Assembly (NCBI RefSeq): GCF_003989665.1
Contig: NZ_RZIJ01000005.1
Span: 124,001-188,000, forward strand
Reading direction: 5' to 3'
Source of the DNA: Azospirillum doebereinerae
GTDB taxonomy: Bacteria; Pseudomonadota; Alphaproteobacteria; Azospirillales; Azospirillaceae
DNA: 64,000 bases
The notes under the pieces were generated by a model. The model was given only the letters and a program-made list of their open reading frames with translations, was not told the origin of the DNA and ran no database searches. Each line of letters opens with the position of its first letter. Position 1 is the stretch's first letter. The position numbers were made by a program, and so were the translations under genes. This document shows positions 1 to 7,870 of the stretch, piece after piece.

Positions 1-1679
1 TCGCCTTCATCGTCGTCGCCTACGCCATCCTGTCGGTGACCGAGCCGGGGCCGCGCGTGCGGCTGGTGGCGCTGGCCGTCGTCAACGCCACGGTGATCGT
101 GCAGGTCCTGCTGATCGGCGTGCGCCTGCTCTTCGCGCCCGAAGCCGCCAACCTGCGGCTGATCCGCACCAGCGACGAGGGCGCCAAGCGCGCCTATGTC
201 TGGACCCGCCGGCTGATCGCGGCGTCGGTCTACGGCTATTTCCTGGCCGAGGGCGCCTATGTGCTGGGCCTGCCGCTGGGGGCCTACGGGGCGCTCCTGA
301 AGCTGCTGGGCGTGCTGATCGCCGGCATGCTGATCACCCTGATCCTGCGCAACCGCACCGACGTCGCCGACTGGATGCGCGGCAACCCGCTGTCGGGCAA
401 CGGCGACCCGGTCGCCACCGCGGAACGCGAGGCGGAAGGGCAGGGCGCCGTTCTGCGTTCGGCCCGGCGGCGCTTCGCCGAGATCTGGCACGTCCTGGCG
501 ATCCTCTACGTGGTCGTCACCTTCGGGGTCTGGGTGCTGAACGTCTATGGCGGGTTCGAGTATCTGGCCCGCGCCACCGCCGTCACCGTGGTGGCGGTCG
601 CCGTCGCCCGGCTGCTGGTCAGCGGGCTGAACCGCACGCTGCGGCGCGGCCTGCGCATGAACCGCGAACTGACCGGCACCATGCCGCAGCTGCACGAGCG
701 CGCCTATTTCTACCTGCCCATCGTCCAGCGCTTCGGCAAGACGGTGATCTGGCTGCTGGCGCTGGGGGTGGTGCTGAACGGCTGGGGCATCGACACGCTG
801 GGCTGGGCGGAATCGGCCATCGGCCGGCGCATCGTCGGCAGCGTGGTCTCGATCAGCCTGCTGCTGGCCGGCGCCGTGGTGGCGTGGGAGGTGGTCAGCG
901 CGATGATCGAGCATTTCCTGGCCTCCACCGACCGCAACGGCACGAAGATCGAGCGCAGCGCCCGCATGCGGACCCTGCTGCCGCTGCTGCGCAACGCCTT
1001 CCTGATCCTGCTGGTGACGATGGTGTCGCTGATCACCCTGTCGGAGCTGGGCGTCAACATAGCCCCCCTGCTGGCCGGCGCCGGCGTCGTCGGTCTGGCC
1101 ATCGGCTTCGGGTCGCAGACCCTGGTCAAGGACATCATCACCGGCCTGTTCATCCTGTTCGAGGACACGGTGTCGGTCGGCGATTCGGTGGACGTCGGCG
1201 GCGGCCACGCCGGCACGGTGGAGGCGATCTCGATCCGCTCCATCCGCCTGCGCGACGGGTCGGGCGCGGTGCATTCCGTGCCGTTCAGCGCCGTGACCAC
1301 GGTGAAGAACATGAGCAAGGACTTCTCGGTGATCGCCTTCAACGTGGTGGTGGCCAACCGCGAGGATCCCGACCGCGTCATCGCCGTGCTCAAGGAGGTC
1401 GGCGCCGAGGTGCAGGCCGAGGCCCCCTACGCCGCCGACATCCTCAACCCGTTGGAGGTGCTGGGCGTCGACAAGCTGTCGGACACCGGCATCATCATCC
1501 TGGCCCAGTTCAAGACCCGCCCGACCCGGCAATGGGGCGTGGCGCGCGAGTTCAACCGCCGCATGAAGAAGCGTTTCGACGAGCTGGGCATCACCATGCC
1601 GACCCAGTCGATGCAGCTGGTCGTCGGGCAGGGTGCCCACGACCGCGCGCTGGCGGAGGCGCTGAGCCAGGGCTCGTAA
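1..1679 (+). CDS. Mechanosensitive ion channel, MscS family (5' end missing)
   Basis: The reading frame is open from position 3, so the gene starts upstream of the window; the first internal start codon is a GTG at 36. About 558 residues are visible. Several hydrophobic membrane segments precede the typical MscS pore and beta-domain block, which reads [20 protein letters not shown] and continues into a soluble beta domain with VGDSVDVGGG and the conserved VPFS...KNMSKDF. MscS channels sit in the inner membrane and release solutes on hypo-osmotic shock. The long membrane region before the pore places it among the large multi-helix MscS relatives rather than the minimal form. Family assignment is firm; gating behaviour cannot be inferred. 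Confidence 0.93.
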   Translation, partial: AFIVVAYAILSVTEPGPRVRLVALAVVNATVIVQVLLIGVRLLFAPEAANLRLIRTSDEGAKRAYVWTRRLIAASVYGYFLAEGAYVLGLPLGAYGALLKLLGVLIAGMLITLILRNRTDVADWMRGNPLSGNGDPVATAEREAEGQGAVLRSARRRFAEIWHVLAILYVVVTFGVWVLNVYGGFEYLARATAVTVVAVAVARLLVSGLNRTLRRGLRMNRELTGTMPQLHERAYFYLPIVQRFGKTVIWLLALGVVLNGWGIDTLGWAESAIGRRIVGSVVSISLLLAGAVVAWEVVSAMIEHFLASTDRNGTKIERSARMRTLLPLLRNAFLILLVTMVSLITLSELGVNIAPLLAGAGVVGLAIGFGSQTLVKDIITGLFILFEDTVSVGDSVDVGGGHAGTVEAISIRSIRLRDGSGAVHSVPFSAVTTVKNMSKDFSVIAFNVVVANREDPDRVIAVLKEVGAEVQAEAPYAADILNPLEVLGVDKLSDTGIIILAQFKTRPTRQWGVAREFNRRMKKRFDELGITMPTQSMQLVVGQGAHDRALAEALSQGS

Positions 1680-1786
1680 ACCGATTCCGCACACCGGCTT
1701 GGCGGGGCTACGCCGAACGCCCGAAAGGGACGTTCGGCGGTCCACGGTGTTTTCGTTCCCGTGGATCGAGCCGGCCGGAGTGCATC

Positions 1787-2248
1787 ATGGGTTCTGAAGT
1801 GTTTTCGCGTTTCGCCCGCTGGACGGAGCGTCAGTCCGGACGGCCGGGGGCTTTCGTCACGGCCTTCGGCGTGGTGCTGGTCTGGGCCGTCACCGGGCCG
1901 CTGTTCCATTTCTCCGACACGTGGCAGCTGGTCATCAACACCGGCACCACCATCGTCACCTTCCTGATGGTGTTCGTGATCCAGAACGCCCAGAACCGCG
2001 ACACCCAGGCGATGCAGTTGAAGCTCGACGAGTTGATCCGCGTCACCAAGGCCGCCCGCGACGGGATGATGGATCTGGAGAACCTGCCGGACAAGGATCT
2101 GGCCAAGGTGAAGAGCAGCTTCGAGAAGCTCGCCAAGGCCGCCGATTGCCTCGACCACCGGATCGACGAGAAGGTCGAGCGGGCGGTGGAACGCGAGGTG
2201 GAGCGCGAAGTCGACGAGGAGTTGAACGAACGGGGCATCCGCGACTGA
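1787..2248 (+). CDS. Low-affinity iron permease family protein
   Basis: A 153-residue protein. Two hydrophobic helices (about residues 23-40 and 47-64) surround the segment FSDTWQLVINTGTTIVTFLM and the motif QNAQNRDTQAMQLKLDELI. These are hallmarks of the bacterial proteins related to yeast Fet4 (low-affinity iron permease family). The charged C-terminal half, rich in Glu, Arg and Lys, is probably helical and cytoplasmic. The ATG at 1787 follows a GGAG about 10 bases upstream and gives the usual compact form. It stands alone, 107 bases after the MscS gene on the same strand. Iron transport by the bacterial members is inferred from the family name, so the substrate is uncertain. Confidence 0.8.
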   Translation: MGSEVFSRFARWTERQSGRPGAFVTAFGVVLVWAVTGPLFHFSDTWQLVINTGTTIVTFLMVFVIQNAQNRDTQAMQLKLDELIRVTKAARDGMMDLENLPDKDLAKVKSSFEKLAKAADCLDHRIDEKVERAVEREVEREVDEELNERGIRD

Positions 2249-2276
2249 GCGGACACGGCCGACTCCACAACCCGCT

Positions 2277-2804
2277 CTACCCCGCCGGGGCCGGCGGGCA
2301 GGGCGGGCGGCGCCACGCCCGCAACGCGTCGTCCAGCGAGCGGGCGAAGGCCGAGCGCTCCTCCGGCGACAGGAAGGCCCCGACCCCGACCGATTGCCCG
2401 TGCGACGACAGCGTCACCGGGTGTCCCGGCTCGCCCGCCTCGTCGTGGCTGACGCGGAGCCAGTAAGGATGGAAGGTCCAACGCCGTTCCGGCGCCTTCC
2501 AGTGGACCCGCTGCACCGTCAGGTCGGCCGTGGTCAGGCGGACCCGTTCATAGGAGCGGGCGGCGCGGTAGTTGACGCGGAAGGCCAGCCACAGCACCAG
2601 CACGTCGAGCCCGCAGAACGGCGCCACCGGCCACGCCCCGTACGCGACGAGCACCCCGGCGACCGCGAGGTTGAGCGCGACGACCACGCCCATCAGCACC
2701 TTGAATCCCCCGCGCCCCAGGCTGCGGTGCGGGTGGAGGATGGCGTCGAAGAACACGCGGGACGCGCCGCTTGCGGAATCGCTCTTGGGTTCGTCGCTGG
2801 GCAT
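2277..2804 (-). CDS. DUF2244 domain membrane protein
   Basis: A 175-residue protein. It has an N-terminal FFDAILHPHRSLGRGGF segment, two membrane helices at about residues 37-56 and 60-78, and a soluble C-terminal half (YERVRLTTADLTVQRVHWKA...WTFHPYWLRV). This is the DUF2244 pattern. The family has no established function; in alphaproteobacteria it is often found near nth, as here, where nth lies 0.8 kb away. The gene converges with the iron-permease-like gene, with only 28 bases between the stops. The last residues are rich in Pro and Ala and are probably unstructured. Confidence 0.85.
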   Translation of the reverse strand: MPSDEPKSDSASGASRVFFDAILHPHRSLGRGGFKVLMGVVVALNLAVAGVLVAYGAWPVAPFCGLDVLVLWLAFRVNYRAARSYERVRLTTADLTVQRVHWKAPERRWTFHPYWLRVSHDEAGEPGHPVTLSSHGQSVGVGAFLSPEERSAFARSLDDALRAWRRPPCPPAPAG

Positions 2805-2852
2805 GCCGGAATGGTAGCGGAGAACGCCCGCGCGGAGAACAGGCGCGGACGG

Positions 2853-3284
2853 TTACGCCGCCCGCGACGATGACGGCGGCGGCAACGACGCCCCGCCGCG
2901 CAGGGTCCAGTCCATGGCGCTCTCGCAAGGCGCGGCGAAACCCTCGGGCTGGACGAAGATGCGGACCTGGTCGTCGGTGCCGGCGGCGATCATCGCGTCG
3001 GCCAGGGTGGAGGCCCAGCGCCAGTCGGTCAGCACGATGGCGCTGCGCTGGTGCCCGCAGGCCCGCGCCAGGCGCATCAGTTCGACCAACCGTTCGGAAC
3101 GGAAGCCGTCGGCCTCGAAATGGTCGAACTCCATCAGGCTGGACCAGGACCGCGCCTGGAGAGCGAAGGCGGCGCACCAATGCTCCATCTGCCGCGCCAG
3201 ATCGTCGCGCCGTTCGATGGACAGCTTGCCCTGAAGGCGGATGTGCAGGCCCCAGTCCCGCACCTCGACAAAAAAAGACCCCAT
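2853..3284 (-). CDS. Small soluble protein, STAS/SpoIIAA-like fold suspected
   Basis: I do not recognise this protein at family level. From the ATG at 3284 it has 143 residues. It opens with alternating beta-like stretches (FFVEVRDWGLHIRLQGKLSI), then a helix (RRDDLARQMEHWCAAFALQA), a strand ending in MEFDHFEAD, and a second helix-strand unit (LVELMRLARACGHQRSAIVL). This alternation resembles STAS/SpoIIAA-like domains, which act as partner-switching or membrane-recruitment modules. That is inference from secondary-structure pattern only. An in-frame upstream start at 3377 exists but adds a basic tail with no visible conservation. It is transcribed towards the DUF2244 gene, 48 bases away, so the two may be co-transcribed. 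Confidence 0.65.
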   Translation of the reverse strand: MGSFFVEVRDWGLHIRLQGKLSIERRDDLARQMEHWCAAFALQARSWSSLMEFDHFEADGFRSERLVELMRLARACGHQRSAIVLTDWRWASTLADAMIAAGTDDQVRIFVQPEGFAAPCESAMDWTLRGGASLPPPSSSRAA

Positions 3285-3610
3285 CGTCCGCCTCCCGCCT
3301 CGTCGCGGCTGCGCTGCCGCCGCCATGCCGGCTCCCGGTCGTTTCGGAAGCGATCTTGTTTCTGAATCAACGACCAATCGAAATGGGCGTCTCTACTACG
3401 GATAGCAAAAAGACGAGAGGGTTGAAAGCGCGTTCTGTTTGCGAAATCTGTCGAAAATCGACGTTTTCTTGACCCTCTTCGTTTAATTTCCTCGAATTTC
3501 TGCCAAAGTCGATGCATCGACGAATGGTTGAGAGACCGTGCGGCTTCCGGCCGCGCGGGCATCGGGCAAAACCCTGCGGCGACGCTGGCCCGGAGGGGGC
3601 GCTTGCGGCT
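3285..3610. other. Divergent intergenic region with AT-rich pocket and palindromes
   Basis: These 326 bases lie between the divergent STAS-like gene and nth. No gene is visible. The segment at about 3370-3520 is clearly AT-richer than its surroundings. It holds a short hairpin (GTCGA-AAA-TCGAC, 3450-3462), a perfect 14-base palindrome GTCGATGCATCGAC (3508-3521), and an imperfect inverted repeat between about 3411-3426 and 3468-3484. Promoters for both flanking genes presumably lie here, but I cannot name a convincing -35/-10 pair. Confidence 0.5.
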
Positions 3611-4258
3611 ATGCTGACGCCCATGAAGCCCGCCGCCGTCCAGGAATTCTTCCGCCGCCTCGCCGCCGCCAATCCGGAACCCCGGAGCGAGCTGGAATAC
3701 GTCAACCCCTACACGCTGCTGGTCGCCGTCGTGCTGTCGGCGCAGGCGACCGACGTCGGCGTCAACAAGGCCACCGGGCCGCTGTTCCGCACGGTCACCA
3801 CCCCGCAAGGGATGGTGGAACTGGGCGAGGAGGGCCTGCGCGGCTTCATAAAGACGATCGGCCTGTTCAACACCAAGGCCAAGAACGTCATCCGCCTGTC
3901 GGAGCTGCTGATCGAGCGCCACGGCGGCGAAGTCCCCCAGGACCGCGAGGCGCTGGAGCAGCTTCCCGGCGTCGGCCGGAAGACCGCGAACGTCGTGCTG
4001 AACGTGGCCTTCGGCGAGGAGACCATCGCCGTCGACACCCACATCTTCCGGGTCGGCAACCGCACGGGGCTGGCCCCCGGCAAGACCCCCGACGCGGTGG
4101 AGGCCAAGCTGCTGAAGGCGGTGCCGAAGCTCTACCGGCGCCACGCGCATCACTGGCTGATCCTGCACGGCCGCTACGTCTGCAAGGCGCGCAAGCCCGA
4201 ATGCCCGGTCTGCCCGGTCAACGACCTCTGCGCTTTCAAGGACAAGATCATCGCCTGA
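3611..4258 (+). CDS. nth: Endonuclease III, DNA glycosylase/AP lyase
   Basis: A 215-residue bifunctional enzyme of base-excision repair that removes oxidised pyrimidines and cuts abasic sites. The helix-hairpin-helix motif LPGVGRKTA carries the catalytic Lys at about 124, and the catalytic Asp is at about 142 in VDTHIFRV. A C-terminal 4Fe-4S cluster is shown by Cys 191, 198, 201 and 207 (C-x6-C-x2-C-x5-C). The ATG at 3611 is preferred; an upstream in-frame start at 3512 would add 33 residues without family similarity, and another ATG lies at 3623. It converges with the universal stress protein gene. Confidence 0.97.
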   Translation: MLTPMKPAAVQEFFRRLAAANPEPRSELEYVNPYTLLVAVVLSAQATDVGVNKATGPLFRTVTTPQGMVELGEEGLRGFIKTIGLFNTKAKNVIRLSELLIERHGGEVPQDREALEQLPGVGRKTANVVLNVAFGEETIAVDTHIFRVGNRTGLAPGKTPDAVEAKLLKAVPKLYRRHAHHWLILHGRYVCKARKPECPVCPVNDLCAFKDKIIA

Positions 4259-4297
4259 CGGGCGCGGCCCCCGGCATGGCCCCGCCGCTATCCTTAC

Positions 4298-4795
4298 TTA
4301 CGTGATCGCGTCCAGCGCCTCGGTGCTGAGGCCGCCCGGCACGATGGTCAGCGGGATGCGCAGCCGCGCCAGCCCACGCCCGGTGTAGTAGGAGATCATC
4401 GGTCCCGGCCCTTCCGGATCGGTGCCGGCCGCCAGCACCAGGATGGAGATGCTGGGCTCCTCCGCGATCAGGGCCAGCACCTCCTCGTGCACGGTGCCCT
4501 CGCGGACGTAGAGGGCGGGCAGGGTGCCGGTCAGCTGGTTGACCTCGCGGGCCAGCTTCTGGAGCTTCTGCTCGGCCTCGCCGCGCTGCTCCTCGCGGAT
4601 CAGGTTCTCCACCGCCATCCAATGCTGCATCTCGCCCTGCTCCAGCACGGTCAGCAGAGCCACCTTGCCGCCCGACTTGCGGGCGCGCAGGCAGGCGTAG
4701 CGCAGGGCCACCTTCAGTTCCGGGCTGTCGTCGACGACCACCAGGAAGATGCGCACCGGCGGCGGTGAGGATTCGGTCGTGGTCGTCTCGGTCAT
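4298..4795 (-). CDS. Universal stress protein (UspA family)
   Basis: A 165-residue single Usp domain. It begins with the usual strand FLVVVDDSPELKVALRYAC and continues with LLTVLEQ, a central helical stretch, and a C-terminal ILVLAAGT followed by LTIVPGG. The residues that complete an ATP-binding Usp motif (G-x2-G-x9-G-S/T) are only partly visible, so nucleotide binding is uncertain. Usp proteins are cytosolic and support survival under stress. The gene is 67 bases upstream of the TIGR02186-TauE pair's end on the same strand, so it could be read through from that operon. Confidence 0.88.
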   Translation of the reverse strand: MTETTTTESSPPPVRIFLVVVDDSPELKVALRYACLRARKSGGKVALLTVLEQGEMQHWMAVENLIREEQRGEAEQKLQKLAREVNQLTGTLPALYVREGTVHEEVLALIAEEPSISILVLAAGTDPEGPGPMISYYTGRGLARLRIPLTIVPGGLSTEALDAIT

Positions 4796-4862
4796 CGCAT
4801 GCCCCCCTCGGTTCGGATCACGGCCGGTTCGGACGCCGGCCCACTTCCCACAGGCCCGCCTT

Positions 4863-5633
4863 TTACACGCGGCGGAACGCGGCGCCCGCCGCCCAGCCGG
4901 CGGCGATCGCGCCGACCACCGCCACCACCCCGTAGGTGATCGGCCGGTGGCGGGCGATGTCGTAGACCTCGGCGCTGAAGCCGATCTTCGACACCACCAG
5001 CGGCGTGGTCTGGGCGCTCACCACCTCGCCGTCGCGGATCAGCAGGGCTTCGACATTGTACAACCCCGTCGGCACGTTGGCTGGAAAATAGATGTTGGTC
5101 CGGAACAGCCGCTCGCCCAGGAAGGCGACCTGCCCGAAGGTCAGCGCGTAGAGCCCGGCGCGCTGCTTGTTGCGGATCAGCGCGGCGCGGAAGGCCGCCA
5201 GCTCCTGCGGGTCCAGCGTCTCGCGCGGCCCGAGCTGCAACTGCGGCAGCCCGATCTGGTGGCGCTCCAGCACCGGGCGGCCGACCAGCTGGTCGAGCGG
5301 CCGGCTGGTCGCCACCGTGTAGAATCCCGGCACCTGCTCGAACCGGGCGCTGTCGGTGTTGATCCACATGCCGGCGATCCGCTCCTTGCGGCGGACGGTG
5401 GCGGAACCGCGCGGCCCGGTCACGACGATGGCGACGTCGCCCGCGCCGTCGGTGGTGCCGAACAGCACGACCTCCGTCCCGGTGAAGCCGGTGGTGATGG
5501 CGATCAGATGGCTCGACAGGTCGGCGACGAGTTGCTGCGCCCAGACATTCGCCGCCACCGTACCGCCCAGCAGCAGCCCGCCCAGCGCCGCCACGGCCTG
5601 GACGGCGCGTCGTTTCGCAACCGAAACCATCAC
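4863..5633 (-). CDS. TIGR02186 family membrane-anchored protein
   Basis: A 256-residue protein with an N-terminal signal or anchor helix (about residues 8-30, VQAVAALGGLLLGGTVAANV). A large extracytoplasmic region includes LIAITTGFTGTEVVLFGTTD, and a C-terminal membrane helix follows (about 231-250). This matches the alphaproteobacterial TIGR02186 family, which has no assigned biochemical role. Its start overlaps the stop of the TauE/SafE gene by four bases (ATGA), so translation is probably coupled. The constant pairing suggests it is an accessory periplasmic subunit of that exporter, which is inference from context. Confidence 0.85.
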   Translation of the reverse strand: MMVSVAKRRAVQAVAALGGLLLGGTVAANVWAQQLVADLSSHLIAITTGFTGTEVVLFGTTDGAGDVAIVVTGPRGSATVRRKERIAGMWINTDSARFEQVPGFYTVATSRPLDQLVGRPVLERHQIGLPQLQLGPRETLDPQELAAFRAALIRNKQRAGLYALTFGQVAFLGERLFRTNIYFPANVPTGLYNVEALLIRDGEVVSAQTTPLVVSKIGFSAEVYDIARHRPITYGVVAVVGAIAAGWAAGAAFRRV

Positions 5634-6547
5634 CCCGCCCCCATGGTCAGGGTGAAGAGATCCGCCGGGCGCGAGAACAGGTCCCAGGCCAGCTTCAGCG
5701 CCACCGCGACGACGATGCAGGACAGCAGCAGCCGGGCCTGCTCGCCGCGCAGCCGGGTCCCGGCCTTGGTGCCGAACTGGGCGCCGATGACGCCGCCGAT
5801 CAGCAGCAGCAGCGCCAGCATGGCGTCCACCGTCTGGTTGGTCGCCGCCTGGAGCAGGGTGGCGGCGGCGGTGGTGAAGATGATCTGGAACAGCGAGGTC
5901 CCGGCCACCAGCCCGGCCGGCATGTTCAGCAGGTAGATCATCGCCGGCACCAGCAGGAAGCCGCCGCCGATGCCCATGATCGCCACCAGCATGCCGCCAA
6001 CCGCGCCGATCCCCGCCGGCAGCAGCGCCGAGATGTAGAGCTTGGAGCGGTGGAACCGCATCTTGAAGGGCAGGCCATGCAGCCAGATGTGGCGGTGCAG
6101 CTTGCCGCGCCGGGCGGTGGGGGCGCGGCGGCGGACGATGGCGCGGCTGCTCTCCACCAGCATCATGCCGCCGATGGTGCCGAGGAAGAAGACGTAGGAC
6201 AGGGTGATCGCGATGTCGATCTGGCCCAGCCGCTGGAGGATGCCGAAGATCCAGACGCCGAAGGCGGTGCCGACCACGCCGCCGCCCAGCATCACCACCC
6301 CCAGCTTGACGTCGACGTTGCCGCGCCGCCAGTGGGCGAGCACGCCCGACACGCTGGCGGCGACCAGCTGGTTGGCCTGGGTGCCGACCGCGATGGCCGG
6401 CGGCACGCCGATGAAGATCAGCAGCGGCGTCATCAGGAAGCCGCCGCCCACCCCGAACATGCCCGACAGGAAACCGACCAGCCAGCCCATGCCGAGCACC
6501 AGCAGCGCGTTGACCGACATCTCGGCGATCGGCAGATAGACTTGCAT
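5630..6547 (-). CDS. Sulfite exporter TauE/SafE family permease
   Basis: A 305-residue integral membrane protein with about eight hydrophobic segments. It shows the two related halves typical of TauE/SafE: GFLSGMFGVGGGFLMTPLLI near residues 25-44 and a second GGMLVAIMGIGGGFLLVPAM near residues 183-202. Family members move small organosulfur or sulfite-type anions across the inner membrane, but the substrate cannot be read here. It is the first gene of a pair with the TIGR02186 protein, joined by a four-base overlap. Confidence 0.93.
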   Translation of the reverse strand: MQVYLPIAEMSVNALLVLGMGWLVGFLSGMFGVGGGFLMTPLLIFIGVPPAIAVGTQANQLVAASVSGVLAHWRRGNVDVKLGVVMLGGGVVGTAFGVWIFGILQRLGQIDIAITLSYVFFLGTIGGMMLVESSRAIVRRRAPTARRGKLHRHIWLHGLPFKMRFHRSKLYISALLPAGIGAVGGMLVAIMGIGGGFLLVPAMIYLLNMPAGLVAGTSLFQIIFTTAAATLLQAATNQTVDAMLALLLLIGGVIGAQFGTKAGTRLRGEQARLLLSCIVVAVALKLAWDLFSRPADLFTLTMGAG

Positions 6548-6615
6548 GGAATGGGGCGCCGGCCTGGATCGAGGTGCGGCAGCTTACCCGACCCCACCGG
6601 CCGGCGAAAGCCGCG

Positions 6616-7134
6616 TCAGCGCGCCGTGGCCGCCGTGCCGAACATCTTCATGAAGCCGCCCTTTTCGGGAAAGACGCGGTCGGCCTCGCGGCGCGCGGCC
6701 TCGAGGTCGGAGGCGTGGACGACCATGCGGTTGTTGCGGTGCCACACCGGGCTGACCGTGCGGCCGACCGCGTGGGCGCCGTTGCGGTCGAACATCACCT
6801 CGCCCCGGAACGAGCGGACGCGGGGACCGGGCTGGCCCAGCGTGTGGATGAAGCTGGGCGGCGTGCGCTCCAGCGCCGTGGTCTCGCGCTGGACCTGCCG
6901 CAGCCGCGCCTCGGCGGCGGCGAGGCGCTTTTCGGCGTCCTCCACTTGGCGGCGGGTTTCGAGGAAGGCCTCGTTCTCCACCGACCAGCGGTCGCGTAGC
7001 GGGGCCAGCGCCCGGCGCAGACGGTCGAGCCCGGCCACCGACTCCCACCCGCGCCGCACGGCGCACAGCGCCAGCTGCGCCAGAACCCCCATCGCCACCG
7101 CGATGGGGAAGATCGCCCCGAACGAGTCGCCCAT
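6616..7134 (-). CDS. Membrane-anchored coiled-coil protein, unknown function
   Basis: I do not recognise this 172-residue protein. It has one N-terminal hydrophobic helix (about residues 8-26), then a heptad-like charged stretch (about 45-90) suggesting a coiled coil. A compact C-terminal part follows, with HTLGQPGPRVRSFRGEVMF and ADRVFPEKGGFMKMF. It is divergent from the neighbouring gene at 7290, which has the same overall plan (anchor, coiled coil, small domain) without obvious sequence identity. The two may act together at the membrane; this is inference from architecture and position. Confidence 0.7.
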   Translation of the reverse strand: MGDSFGAIFPIAVAMGVLAQLALCAVRRGWESVAGLDRLRRALAPLRDRWSVENEAFLETRRQVEDAEKRLAAAEARLRQVQRETTALERTPPSFIHTLGQPGPRVRSFRGEVMFDRNGAHAVGRTVSPVWHRNNRMVVHASDLEAARREADRVFPEKGGFMKMFGTAATAR

Positions 7135-7289
7135 GTCCGCCTCCCTTTCCGCTTGGCACGCCGATTGCTGCCTCGGCGGTGCGTGTGGAAGAGATCAGCA
7201 AGGACCGTGCCGAATTCGGCACCCTCGGCGAACCTCCCCACCCGGTCGCCAGTCATCCGGTTTTCGGGGTTGTTTTTGGAGTGCGCGCC

Positions 7290-7778
7290 ATGCTCGTCGC
7301 CCTGGGCCGTTCGGACCTGATGGTCCTGACCATGGAAGCGTTGCTGCTGCTGGCCTGCGCCGTGTGGGTGCTGGCCTCGGTGGTCCGCATCCTCAGCCAC
7401 ATCCTCGCGGTCCAACGGCGCCGCTCCAGCCTTTCCAAGCGCCACAACACCCTGGAACGCGACCTGGAGACCGTCCAGCACTCGGTGCGCCAGCAGGAAA
7501 GCGCGCTTCACACCGTGGAAAAGGCTTTTGCGGCCAAGCAGGAGGAGCTGGAGGCGGCCGAGGCGACGCTGGCCGCGCTGCGCGGCAACGGCCTGCCCGA
7601 ATACCAGATGCTGACCGAGCGCTTCGGCGACAAGGACAAGCTGTGGCTTCTGGCGGTGCCCCAGGGCGGCAAGCCGGCGCGCTGGGCCGTCGCCGCCCCC
7701 GACGCGCAGACGGCGGCGGAACTGTTGTCGAAAAAGGTCACCGCGGCGTCGGCCCCAGCGGTGGAGGGGCAGCTCTGA
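7290..7778 (+). CDS. Membrane-anchored coiled-coil protein, unknown function
   Basis: A 162-residue protein I do not recognise. A single membrane helix (about residues 11-30, MVLTMEALLLLACAVWVLAS) precedes a coiled-coil segment (about 40-95) with many Glu, Gln, Lys and Leu. A short C-terminal domain (YQMLTERFGDKDKLWLLAVP...ARWAVAAPDAQTAAELL) could form a small alpha/beta unit. The ATG at 7290 is preceded by GGAG. A GTG at 7281 is possible, and a more distal start at 7179 would overlap the divergent promoter region. It pairs divergently with the gene at 6616-7134 and converges on the PfkB kinase. Confidence 0.7.
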   Translation: MLVALGRSDLMVLTMEALLLLACAVWVLASVVRILSHILAVQRRRSSLSKRHNTLERDLETVQHSVRQQESALHTVEKAFAAKQEELEAAEATLAALRGNGLPEYQMLTERFGDKDKLWLLAVPQGGKPARWAVAAPDAQTAAELLSKKVTAASAPAVEGQL

Positions 7779-7807
7779 GCGGCTTGGAACGCGGGGTCCC
7801 GGTCCCG

Positions 7808-7844
7808 CAAATTGCAGTCACGACGGGGCTGTGACTGCAATTTG
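7808..7844. terminator. Perfect 14-bp inverted repeat between convergent genes
   Basis: CAAATTGCAGTCAC (7808-7821) and GTGACTGCAATTTG (7831-7844) form a perfect 14-base-pair stem with a nine-base loop. It lies exactly between the stops of the coiled-coil gene (7778) and the PfkB kinase gene (7871). There is no long T tract on either side, so it is either a bidirectional terminator of weak form or an mRNA-stabilising hairpin. A protein operator is less likely, since no promoter should lie between convergent genes. Confidence 0.7.
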
Positions 7845-7870
7845 GGACGCAGGACGATTTTGGGCGCGGC

